From assembly GCA_022836915.1 (NCBI GenBank), contig CP094668.1:4030001-4094000 (forward strand): 64,000 nucleotides of DNA, written 5' to 3'. This stretch comes from Paenibacillus sp. OVF10 (GTDB lineage Bacteria > Bacillota > Bacilli > Paenibacillales > Paenibacillaceae). This document shows positions 55,137-64,000 of this stretch, one piece after another; within the stretch, counting starts at the first letter, position 1; each line of letters starts with the position of its first letter. The notes beneath the pieces are model-generated. The model was not told the DNA's origin. It searched no databases and saw nothing but the letters and a program-made list of their open reading frames with translations. Position numbers and translations under genes: made by a program.

Positions 55137-56561
55137 ATGACTTTAAGAAAAGACTTTTTGTGGGGTGGGGCAGTTGCTGCTAACCAATGTGAAGGTGGAT
55201 ATGCAGAAGGCAACAAGGGACTATCCACAGTTGATGTAATCCCGGTAGGGAAAGATCGTGTTCCTGTCATGCGAGGACAGTTAAAAATGTTGGAGTGTGA
55301 TCAAGAGCATTTTTATCCGAGTCATGAAGCTATTGATTTTTATCATCGGTATAAAGAAGACATTGCTTTATTTGCAGAGATGGGCTTTACGTGTTTCCGG
55401 TTATCTTTGGCATGGACTCGGATCTATCCTAATGGAGATGACGAGTTACCCAACGAAGAGGGTTTGAAATTCTATGAAAATGTATTTGATGAATGTTTGA
55501 AGTATGGCATTGAGCCGTTAGTCACCATTACACATTTTGATGTCCCTATTCATTTGGTAAAAACAATTGGATCGTGGAGAAGTCGAAAAATGGTGGATTA
55601 TTATGAGAGATTGTGTGAAACGATCTTCACCCGTTATAAAGATAAAGTGAAGTATTGGCTTACCTTTAATGAAATCAATATGCTGTTGCATCTACCTTTT
55701 GGAAGTTCAGGCCTAGTGTTTGAAGAAGGTGAGAATGAGGATGCTGTGAAGTATCAGGCGGCTCATCATCAATTGATCGCAAGTGCAAAAGCAACTGAAA
55801 TTGCGCGTAGAATTAATCCGGCATTTCAGATTGGCTGTATGTTAGCGGGTGCCAACACTTACCCTTACACATGTGCACCAGATGATGTCTGGAAAGCCAT
55901 GACAAGAGATCGCGAGCATTACTTCTTCGTCGATGTACAATCCCGGGGAGAATATCCAAACTATGCCAAGAAAATGTTAGAACGAATGAATATTAATTTA
56001 GCCATGGAAGACGGGGACGAGGAATGCTTGAAAAATAATACGGTTGATTTCGTTTCGTTCAGTTATTATGGTTCACGATTAACCAGTGCAGACCCGGAAG
56101 TAAACACACAAACAGCAGCTAACCTGTTTCCGACACTGCGCAATCCTCATTTGAAAACAAGTGAATGGGGATGGCAAATCGATCCTGAAGGTCTAAGAAT
56201 TACAATGAACTCCTTGTATGACCGATATCAAAAGCCACTATTCATCGTTGAAAATGGCTTAGGAGCGATAGATACTCCTGATGAGACGGGATATGTTGCT
56301 GATGATTATAGAATCGAATATCTGCGTCAACACATCCAAGCTTTCATAACAGCAGTGGAAGAAGATGGCGTAGAGTTGTTGGGTTACACGTCCTGGGGTT
56401 GCATTGATTTAGTAAGCTCAAGTTCAGGAGAGATGAGTAAACGATACGGTTTCATACATGTCGACAAAGATGACGCTGGAAATGGTACGTTGAAACGCAG
56501 TAAGAAAAAATCCTTTGAATGGTTCAAAAAAGTTATTCAAAGTAACGGCAAAGAACTCTAA
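55137..56561 (+). CDS. GH1 6-phospho-beta-glucosidase
   Basis: A 474-residue cytoplasmic enzyme that splits the 6-phospho-beta-glucosides delivered by the preceding PTS. Clan GH-A features are FLWGGAVAANQCEGGY at the N-terminus, the acid/base in LTFNEIN (E179) and the nucleophile in FIVENGLGAID (E372). The YGFIHVDKDD region near the C-terminus is typical of the phospho-glucosidase branch. The start at ATG 55137 follows TTAGGAG, 28 bp after the PTS gene, so the two are one operon. Confidence 0.95.
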   Translation: MTLRKDFLWGGAVAANQCEGGYAEGNKGLSTVDVIPVGKDRVPVMRGQLKMLECDQEHFYPSHEAIDFYHRYKEDIALFAEMGFTCFRLSLAWTRIYPNGDDELPNEEGLKFYENVFDECLKYGIEPLVTITHFDVPIHLVKTIGSWRSRKMVDYYERLCETIFTRYKDKVKYWLTFNEINMLLHLPFGSSGLVFEEGENEDAVKYQAAHHQLIASAKATEIARRINPAFQIGCMLAGANTYPYTCAPDDVWKAMTRDREHYFFVDVQSRGEYPNYAKKMLERMNINLAMEDGDEECLKNNTVDFVSFSYYGSRLTSADPEVNTQTAANLFPTLRNPHLKTSEWGWQIDPEGLRITMNSLYDRYQKPLFIVENGLGAIDTPDETGYVADDYRIEYLRQHIQAFITAVEEDGVELLGYTSWGCIDLVSSSSGEMSKRYGFIHVDKDDAGNGTLKRSKKKSFEWFKKVIQSNGKEL

Positions 56562-56693
56562 TTGACTGAGCAGTAACGTATGAAGTCATCGACTTATGCG
56601 TTACTGCTTTATCCATTTATCGCAGCATCAAGGCTAACTACTGGCCATATGGAGCAAAAACAAACAGTTAGGAGTTGATTTTTTATAATATCC

Positions 56694-57901
56694 ATGGAGA
56701 AGCTTAGAACATATTCGTTATTGTCTGTTGCGTTATTAATTTCTTCAGGTCCAGTGATTGCCGCTAACATTCCTGCAATAGCCAATGATTTTCCAGAGAT
56801 ATCGGTAACACACGTAGGATTATTAACGACCATACCTTCATTATTTGTTATTCTTGGTGTGTTAATTGCTAATCGACTTGAACTTCTAATTGGGAAGAAA
56901 GCAACTATACTAACTGGATTAGGACTTGTTCTCATTGCGGGAGTATTCCCTGCATTGTATCATGACCTTTTTTCGTTGCTGTTCATTTCTCGTTGTTTGT
57001 TTGGGTTAGGTGTAGGTTTATTTAACCGGCTCATCATTCAGATAATCAGTGATATGTATCATAAAAATCCAGGTAAACAAGCAACCGTAATTGGCTTAGA
57101 AAGTGCCTTTGAGGGATTAGGAGGCATTTGTCTAACACTACTCGTTGGTCAACTACTGAAAATGGGCTGGCACACATCATTTTATGTCTACGCCCTGGCA
57201 CTTCCTATTTTCATCGCATTCCTGATTTTCGTTCCTTCTGATAAAAAAGAGCTTAATAGAAGAGAAGAGGTCACAACGAATTCAAGCTACACAAATAATA
57301 AAAGAGCCCTTCAAGTCATGATCGGCTATGGTCTCTTATTATTTGTGATTGTAGCTATCTTCATCAATTATAATTTACAGATTACTCCTTTGATTTTGGA
57401 AAAAATATCGCAACTGCGACAAACGGAAGCAATATGATTGCATTTATAGGTTTAGGAGCTTTTGTAGCCGGCTTTTCTTTTGGAAAAGTATACAAAACTC
57501 TCGGGAATTATATTGTTCCATTATCAATTCTGTTACTTGGAAGCTCGATGTTCGTTACGACAATCTCGCAAAGTATCATGCTTACTACCGTTTGCTCAAT
57601 GATCATCGGGTTTTCATTCCGCTGTATAATGCCCTATTTATTGCATACTTTTGCTCAACAAATCGCCAAAATGGCAAAGTTGGGTACCACCATTGTTCTG
57701 ATCGCGTATAACTTGGGAGCCACACTTTCACCGTATGAAGGAAGGTTAATTACGCAATTGTTACAACTAGATACAGTGCAATCATTAGTCTCAAGTAATG
57801 CAATAATCCTATTATGGATTTCAGCAGTTAGTTTTGGAGTAGTAACCCTTCATCGCAAAAGAAGAATATTCAACAAACATAGAAAACAGGGAACTTCTTG
57901 A
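56694..57901 (+). CDS. MFS transporter (one frame break)
   Basis: A major facilitator of about 402 residues with 12 predicted membrane segments. The N-terminal half contains SRCLFGLGVGLFNRLIIQII and RLELLIGKKATILTGLG, a weak form of motif A. The frame breaks near 57405; one more A gives ILEKNIATATNGSNMIAFIG. The ribosome site TTAGGAG lies about 18 bases before ATG 56694, so the true start or an indel just upstream is uncertain. It follows the phosphoglucosidase gene and may belong to the beta-glucoside unit, but its substrate is unknown. Confidence 0.82.
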
Positions 57902-57920
57902 TATGGAGTTCCCTTGTTTT
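57883..57920 (+). terminator. Terminator-like hairpin at the end of the MFS gene
   Basis: AAAACAGGGAACT pairs with AGTTCCCTTGTTTT (one mismatch or bulge). It overlaps the MFS stop codon and faces the convergent acetyltransferase gene; A/T runs on both sides could allow use in both directions. Confidence 0.7.
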
Positions 57921-57941
57921 AGAGTGAGTTGTATGAACAAT

Positions 57942-58508
57942 TTATTTAGAATTTTTGTAATAAACCAAATGATCGGTCCACTCATCATTTTCATGTATGA
58001 AACCTTTACGTACACATTCAAATTCCATACCCACGCTTTCAGCTAACTTTACTGAAGGGGTATTATCCAAATTGATATGGGCTTCTATGCGGTGGAACTT
58101 CAAATGTTCGAATGCAATATGAAGTGCTTCATTCACTGCTTCTTTCCCATAACCTTTTCGCCAATACTGATTATGGATCGTGTATCCGAAGCTTCCCCAT
58201 TGAAAATGATCTCTTGCCAAGGTAGCAATATCAATCATACTCAGATGTGTACCGTCTTCTTTTCTAAAGACACCAAATACATAAACGGCATCTGTACGCG
58301 CTAACTCCTGGTGTCGATCGACCAGATCGTGAAACCAATCCGGTGTACATTCACTCATATCCATTTTCCCTTTATCATGGCGGTGCTGGGAGGGCAAGCG
58401 ATTTTCAAATTCATTCAACCAATTCTCATAATCGTCTTTCTGTAGTGGTCTGATTATTAATCGTTCTGTCTCTGAAATATGATCAAATTTTTCTGGTTTT
58501 AATATCAA
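57942..58508 (-). CDS. GNAT-family N-acetyltransferase, RimJ/RimL type
   Basis: A 188-residue acetyltransferase. Features are the N-terminal TERLIIRPLQKDDYENW, the acetyl-CoA binding loop YWRKGYGKEAVNEAL (R/Q-x2-GxG/A type), and HRIEAHINLDNTPSVKLAES followed by VGMEFECVRKGF. This branch acetylates the amino group of proteins or small metabolites; the substrate is not evident. It lies between convergent MFS and LysR genes with no shared function apparent. Confidence 0.9.
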   Translation of the reverse strand: MILKPEKFDHISETERLIIRPLQKDDYENWLNEFENRLPSQHRHDKGKMDMSECTPDWFHDLVDRHQELARTDAVYVFGVFRKEDGTHLSMIDIATLARDHFQWGSFGYTIHNQYWRKGYGKEAVNEALHIAFEHLKFHRIEAHINLDNTPSVKLAESVGMEFECVRKGFIHENDEWTDHLVYYKNSK

Positions 58509-58532
58509 AATGACATCTCCTCTGGATTGAAT

Positions 58533-59412
58533 TTATGCTCGTGGCATAGCATTGAAATAGTCCATAACTACGCTGCGAAACTCTAAAGCGGCTTTGGAAA
58601 TATACCTGTTTTTGTGCGAAAGTAGAGCGATTTCCCGAACGAGTTGATGTTCCTCTACCTGAAGATATCTAATGCGCTCATGCGGGTTTCTGGCTGTGCT
58701 AGGTATAAACGCGAGACCGATCTCCGCTTCAACAAGGGCTGTTAATCTTGCAGGCTCATCACCTTCATACACATACTTCGGTACAAAACCAACGGATTGA
58801 CATACGGAATCTACCATATCACGAACCCCATACCCTTGCTTCACCCCAACAAACCACTCGTCCTTAAGCTCGGTTAATTGAATGCTGGTTCGGTCTGCAT
58901 ATCGATGACCCATAGGAACAGCGACTACAATCGGATCGTCATATAATAACTGACATTCGATATCGTCACCTTGAATCGGAGGAGGAGAGACAAAAGTCCA
59001 CCTCGCCTCGATGTAGAAGTCTGGACATGTTTTCTAACGAAACCATTTGCACATGGAACTGAATATCCGGCTTGTTTTTTCGGAATTCCCGCAGTATGCC
59101 TGGCAATGTGCTTGCCGTAGTCACCGCCAATTGCAGTGTACCCTGATCCGGGTTGGAGAGGTCAGCGATTTCCCGCTTTCCTTGTTCCAATTCAAATAAG
59201 GCTTTTTCAGTTCGTTGAAGAAATGTTCTTCCAAAGTCGTTTAGTCGCAGCTTTCTCCCGATTCGATCAAATAAAGGGACTCCAAGGTCGTCCTCTAATC
59301 GTTGTATCGTTTTGCTCAGGGAGGATTGCGTGACATGAAGCTTTCCCGCAGCTTCCGTAACATGTTCGCATCGGGCCACCGTCAGGAAATATTTTAGTTG
59401 AAGAAGTTCCAT
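58533..59412 (-). CDS. LysR-family transcriptional regulator (one frame break)
   Basis: A regulator of about 292 residues. The helix-turn-helix is EHVTEAAGKLHVTQSSLSKT at the N-terminus. On the minus strand the frame breaks near 58990 at a CTCC repeat; removing one C gives VDFCLSPPIQGDD and continues into the second half (PMGHRYADRTSI onward). This is one of the few sites with an extra rather than a missing base. ATG 59412 (MELLQLKYFL) follows AAGGAA; ATG 59421 is in frame. It is divergent from an MFS pump, the usual arrangement of a LysR gene and its target. Confidence 0.86.
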
Positions 59413-59521
59413 TTGCACCATTCCTTCATTCCTTCTAGTTCATCAAATCATAACATATAATGCGTTGGAATAAATGAATACGTTCAAGTAAGATAACAGC
59501 AGAAGAGAGAGAGGTGCACCA

Positions 59522-60914
59522 ATGAACGTTCGAAATAAAGGATTGATGTTAGCTGTTGGACTTGGAATTATGTTGAATCCGTTGAATTCCTCCATGATTT
59601 CGGTGGCAATCTCCAGGCTACAACAAGTGTATCAACTTAATTTTACAGCCGTTTCGTGGATTATTTTATCATTTTACATTGCCAGTGCTGTCGCTCAACC
59701 CGTTATGGGCAAGTGTAGTGATTTGTTTGGCCGCAGGAAGATCTTCCTCATGGGTCTTGTTATTGTTTTTGTATCGTCCATGCTAGCTCCGTGGTCTCCC
59801 AGTTTTTCGTGGCTCATCGTATTCCGGATCGTTCAATCGATTGGCACAAGCATGATGGTGGCCGTTGGAATGGCGATTGTCAGAATGAACGTGACTGAAA
59901 AACAAGCCTCCGCCTTGTCCACCTTGGCTATATTCCTTTCAGGAGCGGCTGCAGTTGGACCTTTTGTTGGTGGAGTATTGATTCATTGGTGGGACTGGCA
60001 GAGCATATTCTTCGTTAATATTCCGTTTGTCATGGCAAGCTTTTGGTTCGCCTGGAAAACAATCCCGAAGGACGAGCAATCTCCGTCTATCTCTGGTCAC
60101 ATGTCCATTCGGCAATGGCTTGCGTTAATTGACGCACCAGGTATCCTGATGTTTACGGTAGCTTTGGTGACTCTGCTCATCGGTTTACTTTCAGTAAGTT
60201 CCACAGGAGATATTTCAACATGGCATCTGCTGACAGGGGGATCGGGTTAATCGTACTCGTCATGTTCATCCGACATGAATTAAAAGCAGGCACGCCTTTT
60301 ATCCCTCTGCGCACGTTTGCCTCATATCCCGAGATGACTTGGGTGAATGTGCAATACATGCTGGTGAACATCCTGTTTTACGCACTTTTTTTGGAGTTCC
60401 TACGTTTTTGAAGCAGGTACGTCATCTCAATGAAGTTCATACAGGAATGAGCATGCTAGCTTTGGGGTTATGTTCAGTCATTATTGCACCCATCGCAGGG
60501 CGCTGGATTGACAGATCAGGATCACGGCCAGCTCTAATCGTATCCGCTTCTTTAATGACATTTGGCTCTATATTGATCGTTATTATGAACGAAACTTCTC
60601 CAATCTTCATTGTCATTGTTGCCTTAGCTTTATTTGGAATAAGTAACGGCCTAAACGCGGTCGGCATGCAAGCAGCTCTGTTCAAAAGCACACCCAAAGA
60701 AATGATCGGAGTCGCATCGGGTATTTTTAATACATCACGCTACCTGGGAACCATCTTATCGTCGTTATTAATTGGGATTATCATGGGGGATACATTCAAT
60801 GTGACAGGATTTCAGATGCTTGGAATCATCCTTACGATATTAGCTGCATCACTGATCATCATGAGCGTACATCGCGAAGCAGGTGCGGAGAGTCCGGAGC
60901 AAGTAAGCAAGTAA
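59522..60914 (+). CDS. MFS transporter, DHA2-type drug efflux (two frame breaks)
   Basis: A major facilitator of about 464 residues, likely 14 membrane segments. Motif A is GKCSDLFGRRKIFLMG; LSGAAAVGPFVGGVLIHWWD is motif C of the drug-exporter group. The frame breaks at a G run near 60237 (restoring LLTGGIGLIVLVMFIRHEL) and at a T run near 60390 (restoring FYALFFGVPTFLKQVRHL). The start at ATG 59522 follows AGAGAGAGG. It is divergent from the LysR gene. Which compound it exports is unknown. Confidence 0.87.
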
Positions 60915-60944
60915 AATAGCGAATCTGCCGTGCAATAGCACGTT

Positions 60945-60985
60945 TACACCCAATGAATCAATAGCTCCATTGGGTGTATTTTTTG
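60945..60985 (+). terminator. Rho-independent terminator after the MFS gene
   Basis: ACACCCAATG and CATTGGGTGT form a perfect 10-bp stem followed by a T-rich run. Confidence 0.93.
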
Positions 60986-61302
60986 TTTTTCACCAAGTTG
61001 TCAGAAAGAGTTGATCCTTTCTTGAACGTTTAGGGTAGAAGACGTGTCTTTGATTGAATTAGGTAAAAATAAAGATATAATAATTTTGATTAATAGGCTT
61101 GGTTAGTACTTTAAGTGCATCAATATCAGATTTTAATAGGCATCCAATGCTGGAGCCAACAGGAGTAAACGCAATAAAGGTGTGGCAAGATATCGTCATA
61201 CCTAACTTTGTGAAATTTTTCGCAACTCTGCATTGAGCTTGGCCGAAGCTGATATTGAATGTTAAAAAAATGAACAGAGTTTGAAAGGAGGCAACACAAA
61301 GA
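60986..61302 (+). other. Upstream regulatory region of the cyd operon
   Basis: A 317-bp AT-rich gene-free stretch. Besides the Rex-box-like palindrome it holds a 10-bp inverted repeat, TCAATATCAG near 61118 and CTGATATTGA near 61249, far enough apart for DNA looping or a long leader hairpin. No small gene seen. Confidence 0.5.
61208..61225 (+). promoter_or_regulatory. Rex-box-like operator upstream of cydA
   Basis: TTGTGAAATTTTTCGCAA is an 18-bp palindrome with one mismatch between its halves. It closely follows the site known for the NADH-sensing repressor Rex (TTGTGAA-N4-TTCACAA). It lies 77 bp upstream of cydA. In Bacillus, Rex represses cydABCD until oxygen is low and NADH accumulates. 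Confidence 0.65.
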
Positions 61303-62666
61303 ATGGCTATTGATACGGTGTTATGGAGCAGGCTAGTGACTGGTTTGACGCTGGGATTCCACGTGATTTTTGCAACGCTGGGTGTCGGTGTACCTTTGAT
61401 GATTGCTATTGCAGAGTTCATCGGCATTCGGAAGAAGGATCACCATTACATACTTATGGCAAAGAGGTGGTCACGAGGGTTTGTCATTTCTGTCGCGGTA
61501 GGTGTCGTGACAGGCACAGCGATATCACTGCAGTTGGCCTTGGTATGGCCGAATTTTATGAAGCTGGCTGGGAATGTCATTGCACTGCCACTATTTATGG
61601 AAGTGTTCGCATTCTTTTTGAAGCGATATTCCTGGGCATTTATCTGTACACGTGGGATCGGTTCAAAAATCCGTATATCCACTGGTTGCTGACTATTCCG
61701 ATTGTCGCCGGGGCAGGCATGTCTGCTGTTTTTATTACAACAGTGAACGGATTCATGAACCAGCCTGAAGGTTTTGTCATGGAAGCAGGTCAATTCATGG
61801 CAGTGAACCCCGTGCAAGCGATGTTGAATACGGCGACGTTCTCCAAAGTATTCCATGTATTAAGCTCGGCTTATCTGACAGGAGCTGCTCTGTTAGCCGG
61901 AATAGCAGCCTTTGCGATGCTGAGAAAAGGAGTGTCGGCCTACCACAAAAAAGGCTTGAATCTCATGATGGCCGTTGTGCTGGTATTCAGTTTATTAAAT
62001 TCTTTAGCTGGAGATGTGTCTGCCAAGTTTTTGGCTGAGCATCAGCCGGAGAAGCTCGCAGCTGCCGAGTGGCATTTCGAGACGGAAAGCGGAGCGGATT
62101 TGATTTTTTTGGGATGGCTGAATGCAGAACATGAAATTATAGGCGCTCTTCATTTGCCGAAACTGCTCAGTTTCCTTGCCTTTGGAGACTTTAACGCCGA
62201 GGTTACCGGGCTGAATGAATTTCCACCAGATGAACACCCGCCCTTACTTGTGCATTATTTGTTTGATCTAATGGCTGGAATTGGATTTGCTCTACTTGCT
62301 ATATCAAGTCTGTACTTCCTGTTTGTGTTTTGGAAGAAACGTAATCAGTTTAACAAGTGGATGCTTCGTATGGTTGCACTTAGTGCACCGCTTGCTTTTC
62401 TGGCTGTTGAAATGGGCTGGTTCTATGCAGAGATCGGGCGGCAGCCATGGATCATCCGAGGTTATATGCGAGTGGAAGAGGCTGCTACTTCTTCACCGAG
62501 TGTAAGAATTTTATTTTTCGTCTTCTTGCTTCTATACATCGTGCTCGGCGTCATCTGTGTTCTCGTATTGAGACGTCTGTTCAATAATAATCCTGCGGAG
62601 CTTGAGATGGAGAAATGGTTGGAACAGAAGCATGATCAATCAGCCAAGAAAGGGGATCAGGCCTGA
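61303..62666 (+). CDS. cydA: Cytochrome bd ubiquinol oxidase subunit I (one frame break)
   Basis: The membrane subunit of about 454 residues that oxidises quinol and holds the hemes of a bd-type terminal oxidase. H19 in TLGFHVIFATLG is the conserved heme ligand. ALPLFMEVFAFFFEAIFLG carries the two glutamates of the proton path. QPEKLAAAEWHFET and GRQPWIIRGYMR are the hallmark motifs. The Q loop is short, as in the cyanide-insensitive/Firmicute group. The frame breaks near 61618: one more T in TTCTTTTTGAAG restores FFFEAIFLGIYLYTWDRF. The start at ATG 61303 follows GAAAGGAGG. It overlaps cydB by one base. Confidence 0.93.
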
Positions 62667-63679
62667 TGAGTTATGAATTGATTGGTATATCCGTACTCTG
62701 GCTGTTCTTGTACGGCTATCTTATTGTAGCTTCTATTGATTTTGGAGCAGGTTTCTTCGCCTTTTATGCACGCCTGACAAAGCAGGATCACCTGATTAAT
62801 CGTCTGATCTCCCGTTATCTATCACCGGTCTGGGAGATCACCAATGTATTTTTTGTCTTTTTCTATATTGGCATCGTTGGATTCTTTCCGGATACTGCTT
62901 ACTATTATGGCTCCGCGCTGCTTGTTCCGGGAAGTATTGCCGTCATTTTACTTGCTATTCGTGGGTCGTTCTATGCTTTCGAGAATTATGGTTCCAAAAA
63001 TAACGTCGTATATCTGTTTTTATACGGGGCTACCGGGTTGCTTATTCCAGCGTCATTGTCAGTGGCACTGACCCTCTCAGAAGGTGGCTTTATTTTGAAG
63101 CAAGGGGATACCGTTTCCCTGGATTACTGGGCGCTGCTTACGAATCCATTATCGTGGAGCATCGTTGGTCTAGCCATCGTGTCCGTATTGTTCATTAGCG
63201 GATCATTTCTCACATTTTACGCTTCTCGCGCAGAGGACCATTCGGCATTGAAGCTGATGCGGAACTATGCTTTGTTCTGGAGCACACCGACCATTATTCT
63301 CGCGCTGACTGCATTTATATATTTGGGTCAACACAATGAGCGTCATTTTCAAAATATGATGGATTTATGGTGGCTGCTGGCGCTTTCCGTTGCGTTTTTC
63401 ATGATTGCCATGTGGCTGTTATATAACGGACGGCGTTACGGTTTAGCTTTTATATGCATCATGCTGCAATTTTTCACAGCCTTTTTCGCTTACGGGATTG
63501 GGCAATATCCTTACATTCTGGATCCATTCATCACCATTCAGAGCAGCGCCACATCACCTGCAATGGGCTTTGCACTCGTCGTTGTGTTTATCGGTGGTCT
63601 GTGCCTGTTAATTCCTTCTCTGATTCTGGTCTTCAAATTGTTTCTGTTTGATGCGGATTATGTGAAAGGGAAAAAATAA
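62666..63679 (+). CDS. cydB: Cytochrome bd ubiquinol oxidase subunit II
   Basis: A 337-residue intact membrane subunit with about eight predicted membrane segments. The start YGYLIVASIDFGAGFFAFYA includes the conserved Asp-Phe-Gly signature, and PVWEITNVFFVFFY contains the conserved Trp-Glu. It pairs with CydA in the terminal oxidase. The start at ATG 62666 is within the cydA stop region (TGATGAG), so the two subunits are translationally coupled. Confidence 0.95.
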   Translation: MSYELIGISVLWLFLYGYLIVASIDFGAGFFAFYARLTKQDHLINRLISRYLSPVWEITNVFFVFFYIGIVGFFPDTAYYYGSALLVPGSIAVILLAIRGSFYAFENYGSKNNVVYLFLYGATGLLIPASLSVALTLSEGGFILKQGDTVSLDYWALLTNPLSWSIVGLAIVSVLFISGSFLTFYASRAEDHSALKLMRNYALFWSTPTIILALTAFIYLGQHNERHFQNMMDLWWLLALSVAFFMIAMWLLYNGRRYGLAFICIMLQFFTAFFAYGIGQYPYILDPFITIQSSATSPAMGFALVVVFIGGLCLLIPSLILVFKLFLFDADYVKGKK

Positions 63680-63693
63680 AGGAGGAGCGTTCA

Positions 63694-64000
63694 ATGAAGA
63701 GGAGAGCCAAATTCAATCTGATCTCGCAGCAAATGTCTTTACAACGAAAAAACAGGCTTCTCCTTGCGATCATTTCGCTGGCCCTTGGTGTAGCTATTGT
63801 AAGCCAGGCCACCTTGGTGGCTGAAGCAGTCCAGCGAATCTTTGTAGAGAAAGCTTCCTTTTCATCAGTGGTCCTGTTGCTTGTCCTATTACTGGTTGTT
63901 ATGGCTGTACGCTCACTGTTGTCGTATGGTAATGGGAAAGTGGGCTTGCATATGGCAGCACGCGCCAAGACGAATATGCGAGCATCTGTGTTGCAGAACC
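63694..64000 (+). CDS. cydD: Thiol reductant ABC exporter subunit CydD, N-terminal part (cut by window end)
   Basis: The first 102 codons of an ABC-type exporter subunit, starting at ATG 63694 behind AAGGAGGAG, 14 bp after cydB. Two predicted membrane segments are visible (LLLAIISLALGVAIVSQATL and VVLLLVLLLVVMAVRSLL), followed by HMAARAKTNMRASVLQ, the usual start of the coupling region in CydD. CydDC exports cysteine/glutathione and is needed to assemble cytochrome bd. Position after cydAB is the standard Bacillus order, so the assignment is firm despite the missing ATPase half. Confidence 0.88.
   Translation, partial: MKRRAKFNLISQQMSLQRKNRLLLAIISLALGVAIVSQATLVAEAVQRIFVEKASFSSVVLLLVLLLVVMAVRSLLSYGNGKVGLHMAARAKTNMRASVLQN

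Noticed and set aside
1..64000. Mobile elements, prophage, defence systems and CRISPR arrays
   Set aside because: No transposase, integrase, terminal repeats, phage structural genes, restriction genes or regularly spaced repeats were found on either strand.

Overview
The window reads as a chromosome segment of a plant-polysaccharide-degrading Paenibacillus-type Firmicute. This is an inference from YesM/YesN-type two-component systems, LplB/YtcP-type sugar permeases, SLH and copper-amine-oxidase-like stalk domains, AGGAGG ribosome binding sites and the GH11/GH8/GH95 repertoire. No rRNA, tRNA, CRISPR, phage or insertion sequence was seen.

Layout. (1) 1-22.7 kb is a xylan-utilisation region. 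It holds a secreted GH5 enzyme with a ricin-type lectin domain, a membrane-bound AraC regulator, a permease/permease/binding-protein set, an intracellular GH8 exo-oligoxylanase on the minus strand, an SGNH esterase, a CE1-like esterase, a GH11 xylanase, and a lipoprotein with a formylglycine-enzyme fold. A response regulator / sensor kinase / response regulator trio and a second binding-protein/permease set follow. Secreted xylanase cuts xylan, the ABC systems import oligosaccharides (no ATPase gene is present, so a shared MsmX-like ATPase elsewhere is presumed), and the esterases and GH8 enzyme finish the products inside. (2) 22.7-25.2 kb is a CheY / CheC / PAS-GGDEF signalling operon. (3) 25.2-26.3 kb holds a possible toxin-like micropeptide and an unknown secreted protein. 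(4) 26.4-30.9 kb is a redox/xenobiotic cluster (HxlR regulator, Gfo/Idh/MocA oxidoreductase, LLM monooxygenase, nitroreductase, MarR regulator) tied together by a repeated TTAGC-N2-GCTAA element. (5) 31-45.2 kb is a second glycan locus: GH95, YesN/YesM pair, two tandem binding proteins (the first interrupted), two permeases and an SLH-anchored GH3. (6) 45.2-53 kb is mixed: MFS pump and TetR, DUF3237, a stalk-domain MINPP-like phosphatase, an ECF sigma factor with its likely anti-sigma, a CMD protein and a LysR regulator. (7) 53.2-57.9 kb is a beta-glucoside PTS / 6-phospho-beta-glucosidase / MFS group. (8) 58-61 kb holds GNAT, LysR and MFS genes. (9) 61.2-64 kb is cydA-cydB-cydD behind a Rex-box-like palindrome.

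A dominant caution: about 35 single-base indels interrupt otherwise well-conserved genes, nearly all one base missing from a short homopolymer. This looks like uncorrected sequencing error rather than gene decay. I therefore report each interrupted gene over its full reconstructed span and say where the frame breaks. The most original observations are a 46-bp promoter/operator module shared by two xylan-locus genes, the three-copy TTAGC operator family, the RR-HK-RR arrangement, a cysteine-less FGE-fold lipoprotein inside a xylan locus, a hidden small gene translationally overlapping the GH5 gene, and an Fst-like micropeptide candidate.
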